Shown: one piece after another, positions 9,656-17,833 of the stretch
How positions within the stretch are numbered: position 1 is the stretch's first letter
Layout of the letters: every line of letters starts with the position of its first letter
Origin: Clostridium sp. 12(A)
GTDB taxonomy: Bacteria; Bacillota; Clostridia; Lachnospirales; Lachnospiraceae
Direction: 5' to 3'
Assembly (NCBI GenBank): GCA_000526575.1
Contig: JAGI01000002.1
Location: 310,001-374,000 of the forward strand
Length of the DNA stretch: 64,000 bases
The notes under the pieces: generated by a model
What the model saw: only the letters and a program-made list of their open reading frames with translations
Database searches by the model: none
Told to the model about the DNA's origin: nothing
Made by a program: the position numbers and the translations under genes

Positions 9656-10173
9656 TTTTTCGAGAGGTGAAAAATCCAGAAAGATCAATACACTTCTTTA
9701 TGTAGCGCTTACGATTTATACCATTAGCACATTCACAAACTCCTGCTTTACCAATTACTTTAGAATTTGTATAATCATATAAACAATAATACATATAGCC
9801 TTGGTAAGATATTAGTCTTACCAGGGCTTCTATATTGTAAGTGACATTGGCCTTTAATGTATATAATTTAGTAGTTTGATCATAATCAATACCATTATTT
9901 ACTATTGGAATAAATGGTATTAATAAATTCACTACAGGAGTATAATCTAATGCATCTGTAACACTTGATAAACATTGAGAAAGCTTTTGATTTACAGTTC
10001 TCTGTGCAACATTAATATCATTAACCTTATTTATTTCGTTTTGCAATCCGGTAATAGCTGATATAGGATGAGCATCGATATCATCTCTCCCGGTAATCGC
10101 GTTATGAACGCTGGGAATTTTACCTGTAATAAAGCTTTTAATGCTTTCAATCGAAATACCTAAATTTGTTTTA

Positions 10174-12567
10174 CTAATTCCCATTTAATATACCCTCCAC
10201 AAATTCTTTGATTTCTGAATCGGTATATGTGGTATCGTCTCCTCCACCTGTTGAAGAAGTTGATCGGTATCTAATTCCAATAACTTTATCTAACCGAGAT
10301 TGATATTGATTTAAATCTAATCTATGGCTGGTAGAAGTTTTTTGTATATCTGTATAATCAATTACATTAGAGTATCCCCAAACTAGCGAAATAGAATGAT
10401 TTATATTTGTACTATTTTGGCATTCAATGATTTGACTAGGGTATATCTCCTTATATTGTGGACGTAAAGAACCATCTGATCTTGTACAAGTGAAGAGAAA
10501 ACCTAATTTATCATAATTTGTAAAAGAGTCTTTTAAGCTAATTGAATTCGATACAGCTGTTGCCTTGGTGGTTCCGACGTTACCTTCCCATAACACAACC
10601 TCATCCACTAAACCATTAATATTCATAAAGTATGTAGGTTCATATTTAATACAATAAAGTACAGCAGTGTTCGTAGGACGAGATGTATATAGTTTATTAC
10701 CTCCACCAGCCCAGTTAGACACAGATCCATTATTAGACCATCCTCTAACCACAGTGGATTTAATTAAATTGTCTGGATTTTGAGTAGACAAATATTTTCC
10801 ATATTCTCCATCCATATATATTCTAGAATTCCCATCAACTAAAAAATTTATATGTTGAGTTCCGCTTTGATGAATTCCAATTTCTCCAGATAACGGTTCG
10901 GTTTTATCTCCATGATAACCACGAAGAAATTCATCTCTTAAATCTGGTACAGCAAATGTGTTAGTACCATCTCCTCCAAAAAAATTGAATGTTCCAAATT
11001 GGTCTTTAATATGTTGAGAAAGATATGGGTAATCTGTGATATTATAAGATTGACCATCACAAGTGAGGTAATGCTTAGGTGAAGTTTTGCCCATCTGTGG
11101 TAGAATACTGCCAACTGGAGTGTCCTCTATGCCTTGTGTGGTATTCACATAATTTACAGGATCAATGGTGACGTTTTCAATATTAACTCCTTGCACAGAT
11201 GATAGCACAACATTAGCCCAATCTGTTGCTGTAGATGGAGTGCTTGCATTAAATAAAAATAAATGAGTTGCATCTTTAAACCAGAAACTAAAAGACGCAC
11301 TAAAGCTGCCCCATGCTCCTGCTGTTGTAGTTCCTTGTATTTTATTAACATTCATGGCAGAACCATTAGTAAAATTTAAAACCTCAGAATTATTAAAAAC
11401 TATACTAGATGTTTTAAATGTATAAATAGGATAAGAAATTTTAACAGTATTGGTGTTTACTTTTAGTTGAATGTTAATCATATCATAATTAAGAATACTA
11501 TCTTTAAGCGTAATTGTCTGATTTATTGCTGTAAGATTGGCCGTCCCCATGGTTAAAGCTGGAGTTAGATTAAACGAATATTCTTGACTCAATAGTTCTT
11601 TAGTGCCTTTCGTATTTACCGTTTTTTGCGCTATGCTAATACCATTAGTAAGTTCCTCAACTACAGCTATATCATATGATATTTTAGTACTGCTCCATGT
11701 TTTTGATAATGAAGTTACGCTATCATCTATAACTTCAGAAGTGCCTCCAACGGCACTCAACACACCATTACTATCTACAAATGTGGTTGAATTATCAGGC
11801 TTAACACCACCAAGTACATTAGGAGAAGCACTTGGAAGGGTGTAGTTATTTAATCCGGCAAGTTTCGACTTTTCGTCAGTAGAAAAATTATTTTGAGATA
11901 ATCCATATCCTGAAACTTTATCTACTTTATTATTTAAAAATGAGTCTGTTTCTACTTTTGAGTAATAATTGGTTAAATCAATATCTGTGGTACCTATATT
12001 TGCCCATTCGTTGTTTATGTAAAGCCACTGGTTGTACGAATTTTTATCGATTTCCTTTTGTAAGTACATAGTTGTTGCTGAGATATTTTCTGATGGAAGA
12101 ATCTCTATTACCTCAATAGTCATTGAATTTAAATTTGCAATTAATGAATTAATCTCGGTCTTTGTATAAGATTCCATCTTACTATAATAGTTCATTAAGT
12201 TTGAAGCAGATATTGTAATAAAATCTGAATCGTTAGTTAATTGAGAAATTAGTGTAGGTATTTTTGGTTTGTCCTTTAAATCATTATAGCTTCCTGTGGA
12301 AGCAGCATCAGAAAATCCTAACTGTTTGGATGTTATATTCCCTACCAATTCCACTCCATTGATTACCGGCCTGTTATAAAGAGATTCGTAATCACTTGCG
12401 CTTCCAGAAACAGTTTTATAAGTTCCATCGTCAAATAACGCTTTGTTTCCTTCGCCATCAGAAGTAAGCTTTTGAATATTTTCTTTTTGATCTGAGGTGA
12501 TAATTTCCTCAGCAACTTTGTCTGTATAACTCTTACCCGCGGCTAGAGTTGTTAAATCAATTCCCAT
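10174..12567 (-). CDS. Long tail fibre with phage tail-collar domain
   Basis: 797 aa, the longest fibre. Residues 1-150 carry a repeated motif around KLTSDGEGNKALFDDGTYK, as in phage fibre shafts, and LINY/DLTNYYSKVETDS repeats. A middle domain is shared with the 5.9-kb fibre (ISIAQKTVNTKGTKELLS), followed by the collar signature PVGSILPQMGKTSPKHYLTCDG...FNFFGGDG...VPDLRDEFLRGYHGD at about 500-575 and a tip domain. ATG 12567 is preceded by AGGTGAAACATAATA. First gene after the structured RNA region; its stop overlaps the start of the next fibre. Confidence 0.85.
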   Translation of the reverse strand: MGIDLTTLAAGKSYTDKVAEEIITSDQKENIQKLTSDGEGNKALFDDGTYKTVSGSASDYESLYNRPVINGVELVGNITSKQLGFSDAASTGSYNDLKDKPKIPTLISQLTNDSDFITISASNLMNYYSKMESYTKTEINSLIANLNSMTIEVIEILPSENISATTMYLQKEIDKNSYNQWLYINNEWANIGTTDIDLTNYYSKVETDSFLNNKVDKVSGYGLSQNNFSTDEKSKLAGLNNYTLPSASPNVLGGVKPDNSTTFVDSNGVLSAVGGTSEVIDDSVTSLSKTWSSTKISYDIAVVEELTNGISIAQKTVNTKGTKELLSQEYSFNLTPALTMGTANLTAINQTITLKDSILNYDMINIQLKVNTNTVKISYPIYTFKTSSIVFNNSEVLNFTNGSAMNVNKIQGTTTAGAWGSFSASFSFWFKDATHLFLFNASTPSTATDWANVVLSSVQGVNIENVTIDPVNYVNTTQGIEDTPVGSILPQMGKTSPKHYLTCDGQSYNITDYPYLSQHIKDQFGTFNFFGGDGTNTFAVPDLRDEFLRGYHGDKTEPLSGEIGIHQSGTQHINFLVDGNSRIYMDGEYGKYLSTQNPDNLIKSTVVRGWSNNGSVSNWAGGGNKLYTSRPTNTAVLYCIKYEPTYFMNINGLVDEVVLWEGNVGTTKATAVSNSISLKDSFTNYDKLGFLFTCTRSDGSLRPQYKEIYPSQIIECQNSTNINHSISLVWGYSNVIDYTDIQKTSTSHRLDLNQYQSRLDKVIGIRYRSTSSTGGGDDTTYTDSEIKEFVEGILNGN

Positions 12568-12596
12568 TTATTATGTTTCACCTATATCTTTCTGGT

Positions 12597-13068
12597 TTAT
12601 GATATTTTAAAGGTAAGTTAGTCTTCATATCTTATACACGTTGGAACATGCATTAACAGCATATGAAATATGGCTTTCATGTACTGCGAGGAATGGTGCT
12701 CTCTGAACATTCCCTATCATTAATGACTTTACCCCAACATTGCTTACGCAATTGCTACTATTGGATTATCTGTCATGACTGTACGTAGATAGGGTTAGCT
12801 GCTTCGTTAGTGATTGTAAATCTGTCGGGAATTATGTTTTATCCCTAGAAAACTCACTCCGGTGTGTTAACCGTTTGACTTATTTGCCTTATTTTTCGGC
12901 TTCTCCAAATAGGAGAGTAGTGAGTATTACACTTTCAAGCAATTAATCCTCTTTTTATTTTAAAACTTTCATCTCTAGGAATTGTTGTGTCGCCATTATG
13001 ACATTTCCTTCCCCTAGATAGGCCGACTTAAATCCTCGGAAATTTAAGTAACTCGTTTTACAGAGTTA
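12597..13068 (-). ncRNA. Structured non-coding RNA region, possibly a self-splicing intron core or remnant
   Basis: No coding frame over about 480 nt, immediately after the tape-measure 5' half. Read as minus-strand RNA numbered from 13068, it folds into consecutive helices: 20-27/36-43 (8 bp), UCUAG/CUAGA 51-55/91-95, ACUCAC/GUGAGU 144-149/212-217 enclosing UCUCC/GGAGA, GCC/GGC and CGGU/ACCG hairpins, CCCUAUC/GAUAGGG 275-281/351-357 enclosing AUUGC-GUAA-GCAAU with a GNRA loop, a 12-bp hairpin 383-412 and an 8-bp hairpin 416-435. The last is followed directly by AAGAUAU, resembling group I P8 plus J8/7. I could not build P3/P7 convincingly, so the class is open; it could also be a large ornate phage RNA. 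Confidence 0.5.
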
Positions 13069-15105
13069 ACCGTAGTTTTTTACAAATGATGTGATACCTG
13101 CACCAGTTAAAAGCGTTGACAGCACTCCAAAATTCTTTATAACTCCATCTAAGCCACTGGATAGTGCAGTGCTAGAATCAACAAGGATTTTTAAGAAATC
13201 AGAGTTTAAGACAGTTAAAGAAAGTGATTGGAATGAGGCTTCAAATTGCTTGGTCTTTGCATCTAATGATTCCATCCATCTTTCTTGTTCTTGCTGAGCA
13301 CTCCCAGCAGAGTTTAATGATTCCTGGAGAGCCTTTCCAACTTGTCCAGATTGAAACGACTGTAAAAGCGCCATAACTTGGTTACCGCGCTGTTTTCCTG
13401 CTATAATTTCCAGCAAGTCTGCTTGTTTAGTTTGACTAATATGATCCCATACTTCTGAAATTCCTTTAATAATTTCATATGTAGACTTAAAATTACCTTT
13501 GTCATCGAAAATATTAACTGCTCCATCAGTACGATTTAAGATTTGAGTCTGTATTTTTGATATAGACTCAACGTTTTCGTATTCTTCCCCTAACTCCTCT
13601 AGGTTACCTTTCATCCCACGAACACGCATACTTAATACTTTTAAAGTATTTCCCATTTCAGAAGCGTCTTGTATAATCTCTGAGCCACCAGTTAGCATGG
13701 CTAATGTCTGATTAATATCATTTCCAGCCGATTGAAGAGCAGAAGCGGAGTTTTTTAAACCGGTACCTAAACCTGCGGAATCAACTGCAAATTTGTTTCC
13801 TAAAGCATTAAGCGAGTCAACAATATTAATACTATTTGAAGCTTCAATATTAAAAGCTTTCATTGCGGTTACTAAATCGGAGACAGCCGTTTTGTCATCA
13901 ACTTCTCCAACATTCGCATATATAGATGATATTTTAGCTAGTTCAGACGATTCATCTATGTCATATCCTAATTTTGCCCAATCAGCCGTCTGCTCTACTA
14001 ATCCAGATATAGTTCTGCCTAAGTCTTTGGCGTTTTTCTTTGCACCATTTAAGAATTGGGCGTATTTGTAATCTGTCTCGTCCGTAACTTTATAAAGATT
14101 AGTCATCGCTGTATCTACTTCGTAAACTGACTGATACATCTTATGGAAAGAGTTTGCTCCAGCCATAATGACGGATGTTATAGACAACCATGAGGTGAAC
14201 TTAGATCCTGCATCTTTAATTGAGTCCGTAAATGATTTCCCTAACAGCCCGGCCTCTCTTGCGGAGATTTGAATTCTCATAAATTCAGCTTCGATCTTTT
14301 TCAATTCTGGTACCGTCAAATCGTCTGCTGATTTTAGTTTTTCTACCAACTGATTTATATCAGAGCCGTACTTCTTACTAGCTTTAGAATTGTTTTCCAT
14401 CCACGTAACTATGTTGCCAGCTTTTGTTAGACGTTGTGTTTCGGAAGCAAAACCTTTAAAATTAGCTGTTAGGTCTTTGAGTCGATTATTTACTTTTGAA
14501 TACTCTACATCTAGACTTTTTGCATTAGCAATTAAAGAACTACTGTCGGGGTTTGCTTTTAGTTTCTCGAATGCAAGATTAACATTTAGTAATTCTTTTT
14601 GTATTTGATCTGCCGATAAACCGAGCTGCCGAAAAGATGCAGTCATTGTTGATATTTTTGACTCGTTCTTTCCAACATCTATTGCCTGGGAAATTTTCGA
14701 TGCTGAAGCAGCTGCCTTATCTGCTTCTATAGATTCGCGTCTATACATATCAGCCATTTGCTGTAGCTCTGATGATTTTGACCCAATTGACTGATATGTA
14801 CTTTTTCTTAAGTCTGCAAAAGATTGTTCAACAATCTTATTTTTTTTAACAACTTTCTTTGCTTGATCTTCATAAGCTTTAAATATGTCGTTTCCATTTA
14901 ACTTTGTACCAAATGTTTTATTAAAATCACTTGCTATCTCTTGAGATACTGCTTTCAATTGATTGCGGAGAGAAGCGGTTTTTAATTCAGGAATAATATC
15001 AATTGAATATTTATTGATAATATTTTGGACTTCCTTCAATTCTGTATTTATACCTGATTTGTCTAATACTGTCTGTAATAGAACTTTAAAATCAGTATTT
15101 GCCAT
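13066..15105 (-). CDS. Tape measure protein, proximal part (gene interrupted)
   Basis: 679 aa from ATG 15105 (MANTDFKVLLQ), with AGGAGAAACGT upstream; a longer frame to 15153 would run through a terminator hairpin. Long coiled coils (about 60-300), a hydrophobic segment near ITSVIMAGANSF, and the TP901-type core (MTNLYKVTDETDYKYAQFLNGAKKNAKDLGRTISGL is typical; conserved QTADWAKLGYDIDE). It ends abruptly at FVKNYG, where the stop codon TAA is the first triplet of the structured RNA region. Usual tape measures of this type are well over 1000 residues. The missing part is found at 1-1594 in frame. Either the transcript is spliced, the DNA rearranges, or tail length control is lost. Confidence 0.85.
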   Translation of the reverse strand: MANTDFKVLLQTVLDKSGINTELKEVQNIINKYSIDIIPELKTASLRNQLKAVSQEIASDFNKTFGTKLNGNDIFKAYEDQAKKVVKKNKIVEQSFADLRKSTYQSIGSKSSELQQMADMYRRESIEADKAAASASKISQAIDVGKNESKISTMTASFRQLGLSADQIQKELLNVNLAFEKLKANPDSSSLIANAKSLDVEYSKVNNRLKDLTANFKGFASETQRLTKAGNIVTWMENNSKASKKYGSDINQLVEKLKSADDLTVPELKKIEAEFMRIQISAREAGLLGKSFTDSIKDAGSKFTSWLSITSVIMAGANSFHKMYQSVYEVDTAMTNLYKVTDETDYKYAQFLNGAKKNAKDLGRTISGLVEQTADWAKLGYDIDESSELAKISSIYANVGEVDDKTAVSDLVTAMKAFNIEASNSINIVDSLNALGNKFAVDSAGLGTGLKNSASALQSAGNDINQTLAMLTGGSEIIQDASEMGNTLKVLSMRVRGMKGNLEELGEEYENVESISKIQTQILNRTDGAVNIFDDKGNFKSTYEIIKGISEVWDHISQTKQADLLEIIAGKQRGNQVMALLQSFQSGQVGKALQESLNSAGSAQQEQERWMESLDAKTKQFEASFQSLSLTVLNSDFLKILVDSSTALSSGLDGVIKNFGVLSTLLTGAGITSFVKNYG

Positions 15106-15127
15106 TACGTTTCTCCTTTCAATGCAT

Positions 15128-15150
15128 AAAAAAAGAACGGAGTTACCGTT
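15128..15150 (-). terminator. Intrinsic-terminator-like hairpin before tape measure gene
   Basis: GAACGG-TAACT-CCGTTC followed by seven T on the minus strand. It sits in the gap between two genes of the same direction and supports the tape-measure start at 15105. Confidence 0.7.
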
Positions 15151-15154
15151 CAAA

Positions 15155-15574
15155 TTACAAAGTGTTAATACCTTGTTTCTTTAATTCTATCTTTAATAAC
15201 CTTGGTACATTTTCGTTACACCAATTAATAAAATCACTCCAATAGAAGCCTTCTCTAAATATCTCGATGCTACCATGAAATCCAAAACTGGCTAAATTTG
15301 CAACATCTTCACCAGAAATACCTAAGTATTGCATTACATCAGTGTCGATAAAAACCTCAGCCGTGGTATTTCCTAAAATACTATACTTAGGAGATTTTAG
15401 AAAAGCATAAGTCCTTGCATAGAAAAGAGGAGAGTAAGTGTTGTAAAAATCCTCTAAGATAAATTCCTCTAATTTATCCCTGACTATTTTTGCTACTTTT
15501 TCAATTGCCACATCACATGCTTCTTGGAGGTAATCATCTAAGACGTTTAGATTAGTAGCTATTTTGACAGGCAT
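15155..15574 (-). CDS. Phage protein upstream of tape measure (tail completion or assembly)
   Basis: 139 aa. Helical N-terminus (VLDDYLQEACDVAIEKVAKIVRDKLEEFILEDFYNTYSP) resembles HK97-gp10-like tail-completion proteins, and the middle (SFGFHGS...REGFYWSDFINWCNENVP) is a conserved phage motif in this position. 3 nt separate it from the upstream gene. Role in tail assembly is inferred from place and the gp10-like look only. Confidence 0.5.
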   Translation of the reverse strand: MPVKIATNLNVLDDYLQEACDVAIEKVAKIVRDKLEEFILEDFYNTYSPLFYARTYAFLKSPKYSILGNTTAEVFIDTDVMQYLGISGEDVANLASFGFHGSIEIFREGFYWSDFINWCNENVPRLLKIELKKQGINTL

Positions 15575-15575
15575 T

Positions 15576-15794
15576 TTATTCGTCCTTTAGAGTTGATTCG
15601 TGAATAATTTTAGCCAAAGATTCAATAAATTTATCTTTTAATTCTTCAATTGGTTCATCTTTTAACGAGATATAAAGCTTATAGGTTAAATCACATAGAC
15701 TCTTTTTGTTTTTGATAAATTCATTGATGTATGTATAAAATGTCAATTTCAACTGAACTTCTTGTCTCTTCATTTTTAACCAATTTCTAATCAT
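15576..15794 (-). CDS. Small phage protein of unknown function
   Basis: 72 aa, basic N-terminal half and acidic C-terminal half, predicted helical (WLKMKRQEVQLKLTFYTYINEFIKNKKSLCDLTYKL). ATG 15794 preceded by AGGAAAATAAT. Directly upstream of the gp10-like gene, so probably co-translated. No motif recognised. Confidence 0.55.
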   Translation of the reverse strand: MIRNWLKMKRQEVQLKLTFYTYINEFIKNKKSLCDLTYKLYISLKDEPIEELKDKFIESLAKIIHESTLKDE

Positions 15795-15811
15795 TATTAT
15801 TTTCCTCCATA

Positions 15812-15845
15812 ATAAAAGGAGCCATCATTAACGACAGCTCCTATA
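15812..15845 (-). terminator. Intrinsic-terminator-like hairpin
   Basis: Minus strand AGGAGC-loop-GCTCCT followed by TTTTAT, between the 55-aa gene and the 72-aa gene. Confidence 0.65.
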
Positions 15846-15863
15846 ATATATATAATTTCATAT

Positions 15864-16031
15864 TTATAATTTATAACCCATTAAATGCAATTCCCATTTA
15901 GCGTTGGGATACCTTAGCAAATTTTCTTTTACTACATTATGAACAGCCTCAAGACTTTGTTTGTTTTCATCAATATGTATAATTTTCCCTCCAGTCAAAC
16001 ACATTTCTTCGCAAATTAAATTAAAATACAT
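15864..16031 (-). CDS. Small protein coupled to an XRE regulator
   Basis: 55 aa if started at ATG 16031 (MYFNLICEEMCLTGGKI), which lies just after the stop of the upstream regulator with GGTGA 5 nt before; longer versions would overlap that gene. Contains LEAVHNVVKENLLRYPNAKWELHL, helical. Unknown function; pairing with the regulator suggests a joint role. Confidence 0.5.
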   Translation of the reverse strand: MYFNLICEEMCLTGGKIIHIDENKQSLEAVHNVVKENLLRYPNAKWELHLMGYKL

Positions 16032-16035
16032 AGTT

Positions 16036-16251
16036 TCACCACTCATCGTCATAATAACGTCCCTCACATTCTATCATTTTATCCATAGAAACTTTTAATG
16101 CAGAGCATAGTTTACATATTGTTGTTATTTTAGGATTTGTTTCGTAGTTCTCTATCCTACTAATTGTGCCAACCCCCACATGTGACCTATCAGATAATTG
16201 TTCAATGGTCAAGCCACTTTCAATTCTTAATTTGCGCAAATTGATTTTCAC
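16036..16251 (-). CDS. XRE/Cro-type DNA-binding regulator
   Basis: 71 aa, almost entirely a helix-turn-helix of the lambda Cro/XRE type: LRIESGLTIEQLSDRSHVGVGTISRIENYETNPKITTICKLCSALKVSMDKM, a canonical five-helix domain. Located inside the structural operon between RusA and tail genes, an unusual place. Preceded by AGGAGTTTCTTACGTG. Likely a local repressor, or antitoxin-like partner of the small gene after it. Confidence 0.85.
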   Translation of the reverse strand: MKINLRKLRIESGLTIEQLSDRSHVGVGTISRIENYETNPKITTICKLCSALKVSMDKMIECEGRYYDDEW

Positions 16252-16401
16252 GTAAGAAACTCCTGTTGTAATAAGATTTTCTTACATTTTAACCGATATA
16301 TAGGTACAAGAGAATTGTAACATATTTCCATTTCCATATGTGGAAGCTGTCTTGAGCGTTGTGTTTTTCTTCCTAAGCGTTGATTTATAGCTGTTTTATT
16401 T

Positions 16402-16848
16402 TTACTGATTTAAGTTTACGATTATTTCAGTACGTGGGTTTTCTTTATCAACATAACACTCCAATGTTAAAGATGTAATATGTTTATTGTCATCATCAAC
16501 AATAAAACCACTTTCGGATAATCCATCTAAGATGAATTTAGGACAACCATTATCTATATCGTGTCTGCGATTAGTTTCATAGTATGTAATAAATTTCATT
16601 TCGCATTTTTCTATGTGTAGGTTAGAATAACCTTGGTTTTCAATAAACCATTTTATGAAATCTTTCCATTTTTGCTTTAATGCATTCATCATAGGTCGCT
16701 TCATTATCATCCAAGTATTTATTGTAGGGTGATAGGGCGCATCAATGGGCCTTTTACTTGCTCTTGAATGTAGTTTGAAATAATATTTTTCGTACTCCGA
16801 TAGAGTAGAGTTGTCAATTACTAATTTTAGTTTTTGTATATTAATCAC
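16402..16848 (-). CDS. RusA-family Holliday junction resolvase
   Basis: 148 aa. Motifs of RusA: NTWMIMKRP in the first half, then RRHDIDNGCPKFILDGL (D97, D99, K104) and GFIVDDDNKHI (D118-D120), matching the aspartates that bind metal, plus the basic/NL C-terminus (PRTEIIVNL). RusA enzymes cut four-way DNA junctions; phages use them to resolve branched DNA before packaging. Usual length about 120-150 aa. Its location amid the tail genes is atypical, since rusA usually lies among replication genes. Confidence 0.85.
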   Translation of the reverse strand: MINIQKLKLVIDNSTLSEYEKYYFKLHSRASKRPIDAPYHPTINTWMIMKRPMMNALKQKWKDFIKWFIENQGYSNLHIEKCEMKFITYYETNRRHDIDNGCPKFILDGLSESGFIVDDDNKHITSLTLECYVDKENPRTEIIVNLNQ

Positions 16849-16862
16849 TTCCTTTATAAATA

Positions 16863-16893
16863 ATAAAAGAGCGACTTAGAAATCGCTCTTTCT
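16863..16893 (-). terminator. Intrinsic terminator
   Basis: Minus strand AAAGAGCGATTTCTAAGTCGCTCTTT core: AGAGCGA/TCGCTCT stem followed by TTTTATTATT, between the coiled-coil membrane protein and rusA. Confidence 0.75.
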
Positions 16894-16894
16894 G

Positions 16895-17419
16895 TCAATC
16901 TATAACATTTAATTCTCGCATAACTGGCTCAACGATACTGTGCATGAATCCATTGCCACCATGGGATTCATAACTCTCAAATAAATCCCAAAAGGCTTCT
17001 TTTTCCAGTTTGCTCCATTCACCAATGTCTTTGTATTTCTTATAGTAAGTAATTATGGTATCTTTCAATTTCGCCATTTCTGTTTCATCTATTTTTCGTT
17101 GCATAGATGTAATTTGCCTGCTCAATGTATCTATTTTATTGGACACATCATGCAAATCGTTTTTTAGTCTTTCATCATGTTTGATTGACTGCTCAACATC
17201 AACGCCCCTTTGCTTCCACAATTCATCAAGACTCTGTGATGTCTGAACAATGAGCTGCCTTTCCTCATTTTTTTTTCGTACCCATTTTACAGGTTTACCT
17301 ATTGTTTCTGAAAACTTTCCTATGATAGTTGCACTTGCATTTATTGCCGATAGAATGAGAAAGCCAGTCACCAACCATGATATAATATCAATTTTTTGTA
17401 ATTCTGCTATTTCGTTCAA
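16895..17419 (-). CDS. Membrane-anchored coiled-coil phage protein
   Basis: 174 aa. One transmembrane helix near the N-terminus (IISWLVTGFLILSAINASATII, about 13-34), a basic juxtamembrane patch (KPVKWVRKKNEER), then a long coiled coil (about 70-120). It follows the holin by 3 nt, so it is likely a lysis partner or a membrane regulator of lysis. No enzymatic motif. Confidence 0.6.
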   Translation of the reverse strand: MNEIAELQKIDIISWLVTGFLILSAINASATIIGKFSETIGKPVKWVRKKNEERQLIVQTSQSLDELWKQRGVDVEQSIKHDERLKNDLHDVSNKIDTLSRQITSMQRKIDETEMAKLKDTIITYYKKYKDIGEWSKLEKEAFWDLFESYESHGGNGFMHSIVEPVMRELNVID

Positions 17420-17422
17420 CCA

Positions 17423-17833
17423 TTATATACCATGCCTTTCGTAATATAATGCCTTATTTTTGATATCAAATAGAGCAGTGCCAACCAGGGAATCTAAATA
17501 CTCTTCAAAGTCTGAATTGGCTAATTTTAAACATCTATAAATAGAAGTAGATAACGCTTGGCATACTTTAGTTTTAGCCAGTTCTTTTACCTCATTCTGC
17601 TTTTCTGGAGTCCAGTCGCCGGTTTTTTTAATATCTTTTACCTCTACTTCATAAACCGATTTCACTGACTTGACGACTTCTTCATATAAGATGGAGGCAT
17701 ATTTATCCAGCTTTTTAGTTTCTAGCCAAGCATAAGTCTGTTTCCACGCATAACCCAAGATGGGTACTAAAACAAGTGTCCAGATAGTTGATAAAACTTC
17801 TGAAATGTTTATATTCTGTAATACTTCATTCAT
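17423..17833 (-). CDS. Holin of the phage LL-H type
   Basis: 136 aa from ATG 17833 (MNEVLQNINISEVLSTIWTLV), 8 nt after GGGAG. One N-terminal membrane helix (VLSTIWTLVLVPILGYAW), then the amphipathic KYASILYEEVVKSVKSVYEVEVKDIKKTGDWTPEKQNEVKELAKTKV-like region typical of LL-H holins (KTGxWTPEKQxEVKxxAK). Opens the membrane to let the amidase act. Unusually it is not next to the amidase gene (31-32 kb) but ahead of the tape measure. Its start overlaps the stop of the upstream small frame (ATGA). Confidence 0.8.
   Translation of the reverse strand: MNEVLQNINISEVLSTIWTLVLVPILGYAWKQTYAWLETKKLDKYASILYEEVVKSVKSVYEVEVKDIKKTGDWTPEKQNEVKELAKTKVCQALSTSIYRCLKLANSDFEEYLDSLVGTALFDIKNKALYYERHGI

Larger units (their letters stand above)
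7074..9712 (+). mobile_element. IS66-family insertion sequence, copy A (complete, 2639 bp)
   Basis: Ends are imperfect inverted repeats starting GTAAGCGC: left GTAAGCGCAACATAA (7074-), right, read inward, GTAAGCGCTACATAA (ending 9712). An 8-bp direct repeat GATTTATA flanks it. Contains tnpA, tnpB and tnpC in the standard order on the plus strand, opposite to the phage genes around it. All three frames are open, so it may still be active. Base composition is visibly less AT-rich than the phage, consistent with recent arrival. Confidence 0.95.
6005..10184 (-). pseudogene. Tail fibre with collar domain, split by IS66
   Basis: 5' part 10184-9713 (MGISKTNLGIS..., ending at GINxx) and 3' part 7073-6005 (collar domain PVGHILSYMGTTPPSHYLTCDG, EFLRGYHASK) are separated by an IS66 element. 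Removing the element and one copy of the 8-bp duplication gives a continuous 511-codon frame (510 aa): GGT ATA AAT C/AA GCA ATA TTA. At present the 5' part reads into the element and stops at 9648 (178 aa), and the 3' part could be re-initiated at ATG 6934, though no ribosome site is obvious. The intact ancestor was a receptor-binding fibre. Overlaps the upstream fibre gene by 11 nt. Confidence 0.85.

Noticed and set aside
12597-13068. Group II intron
   Set aside because: No GTGYG-like 5' end and no domain V hairpin (AGC...GAAA...GTT) near either junction.
15106-15153. Longer tape-measure start
   Set aside because: Covers a hairpin with a run of seven T; AGGAGAAACGT precedes ATG 15105.
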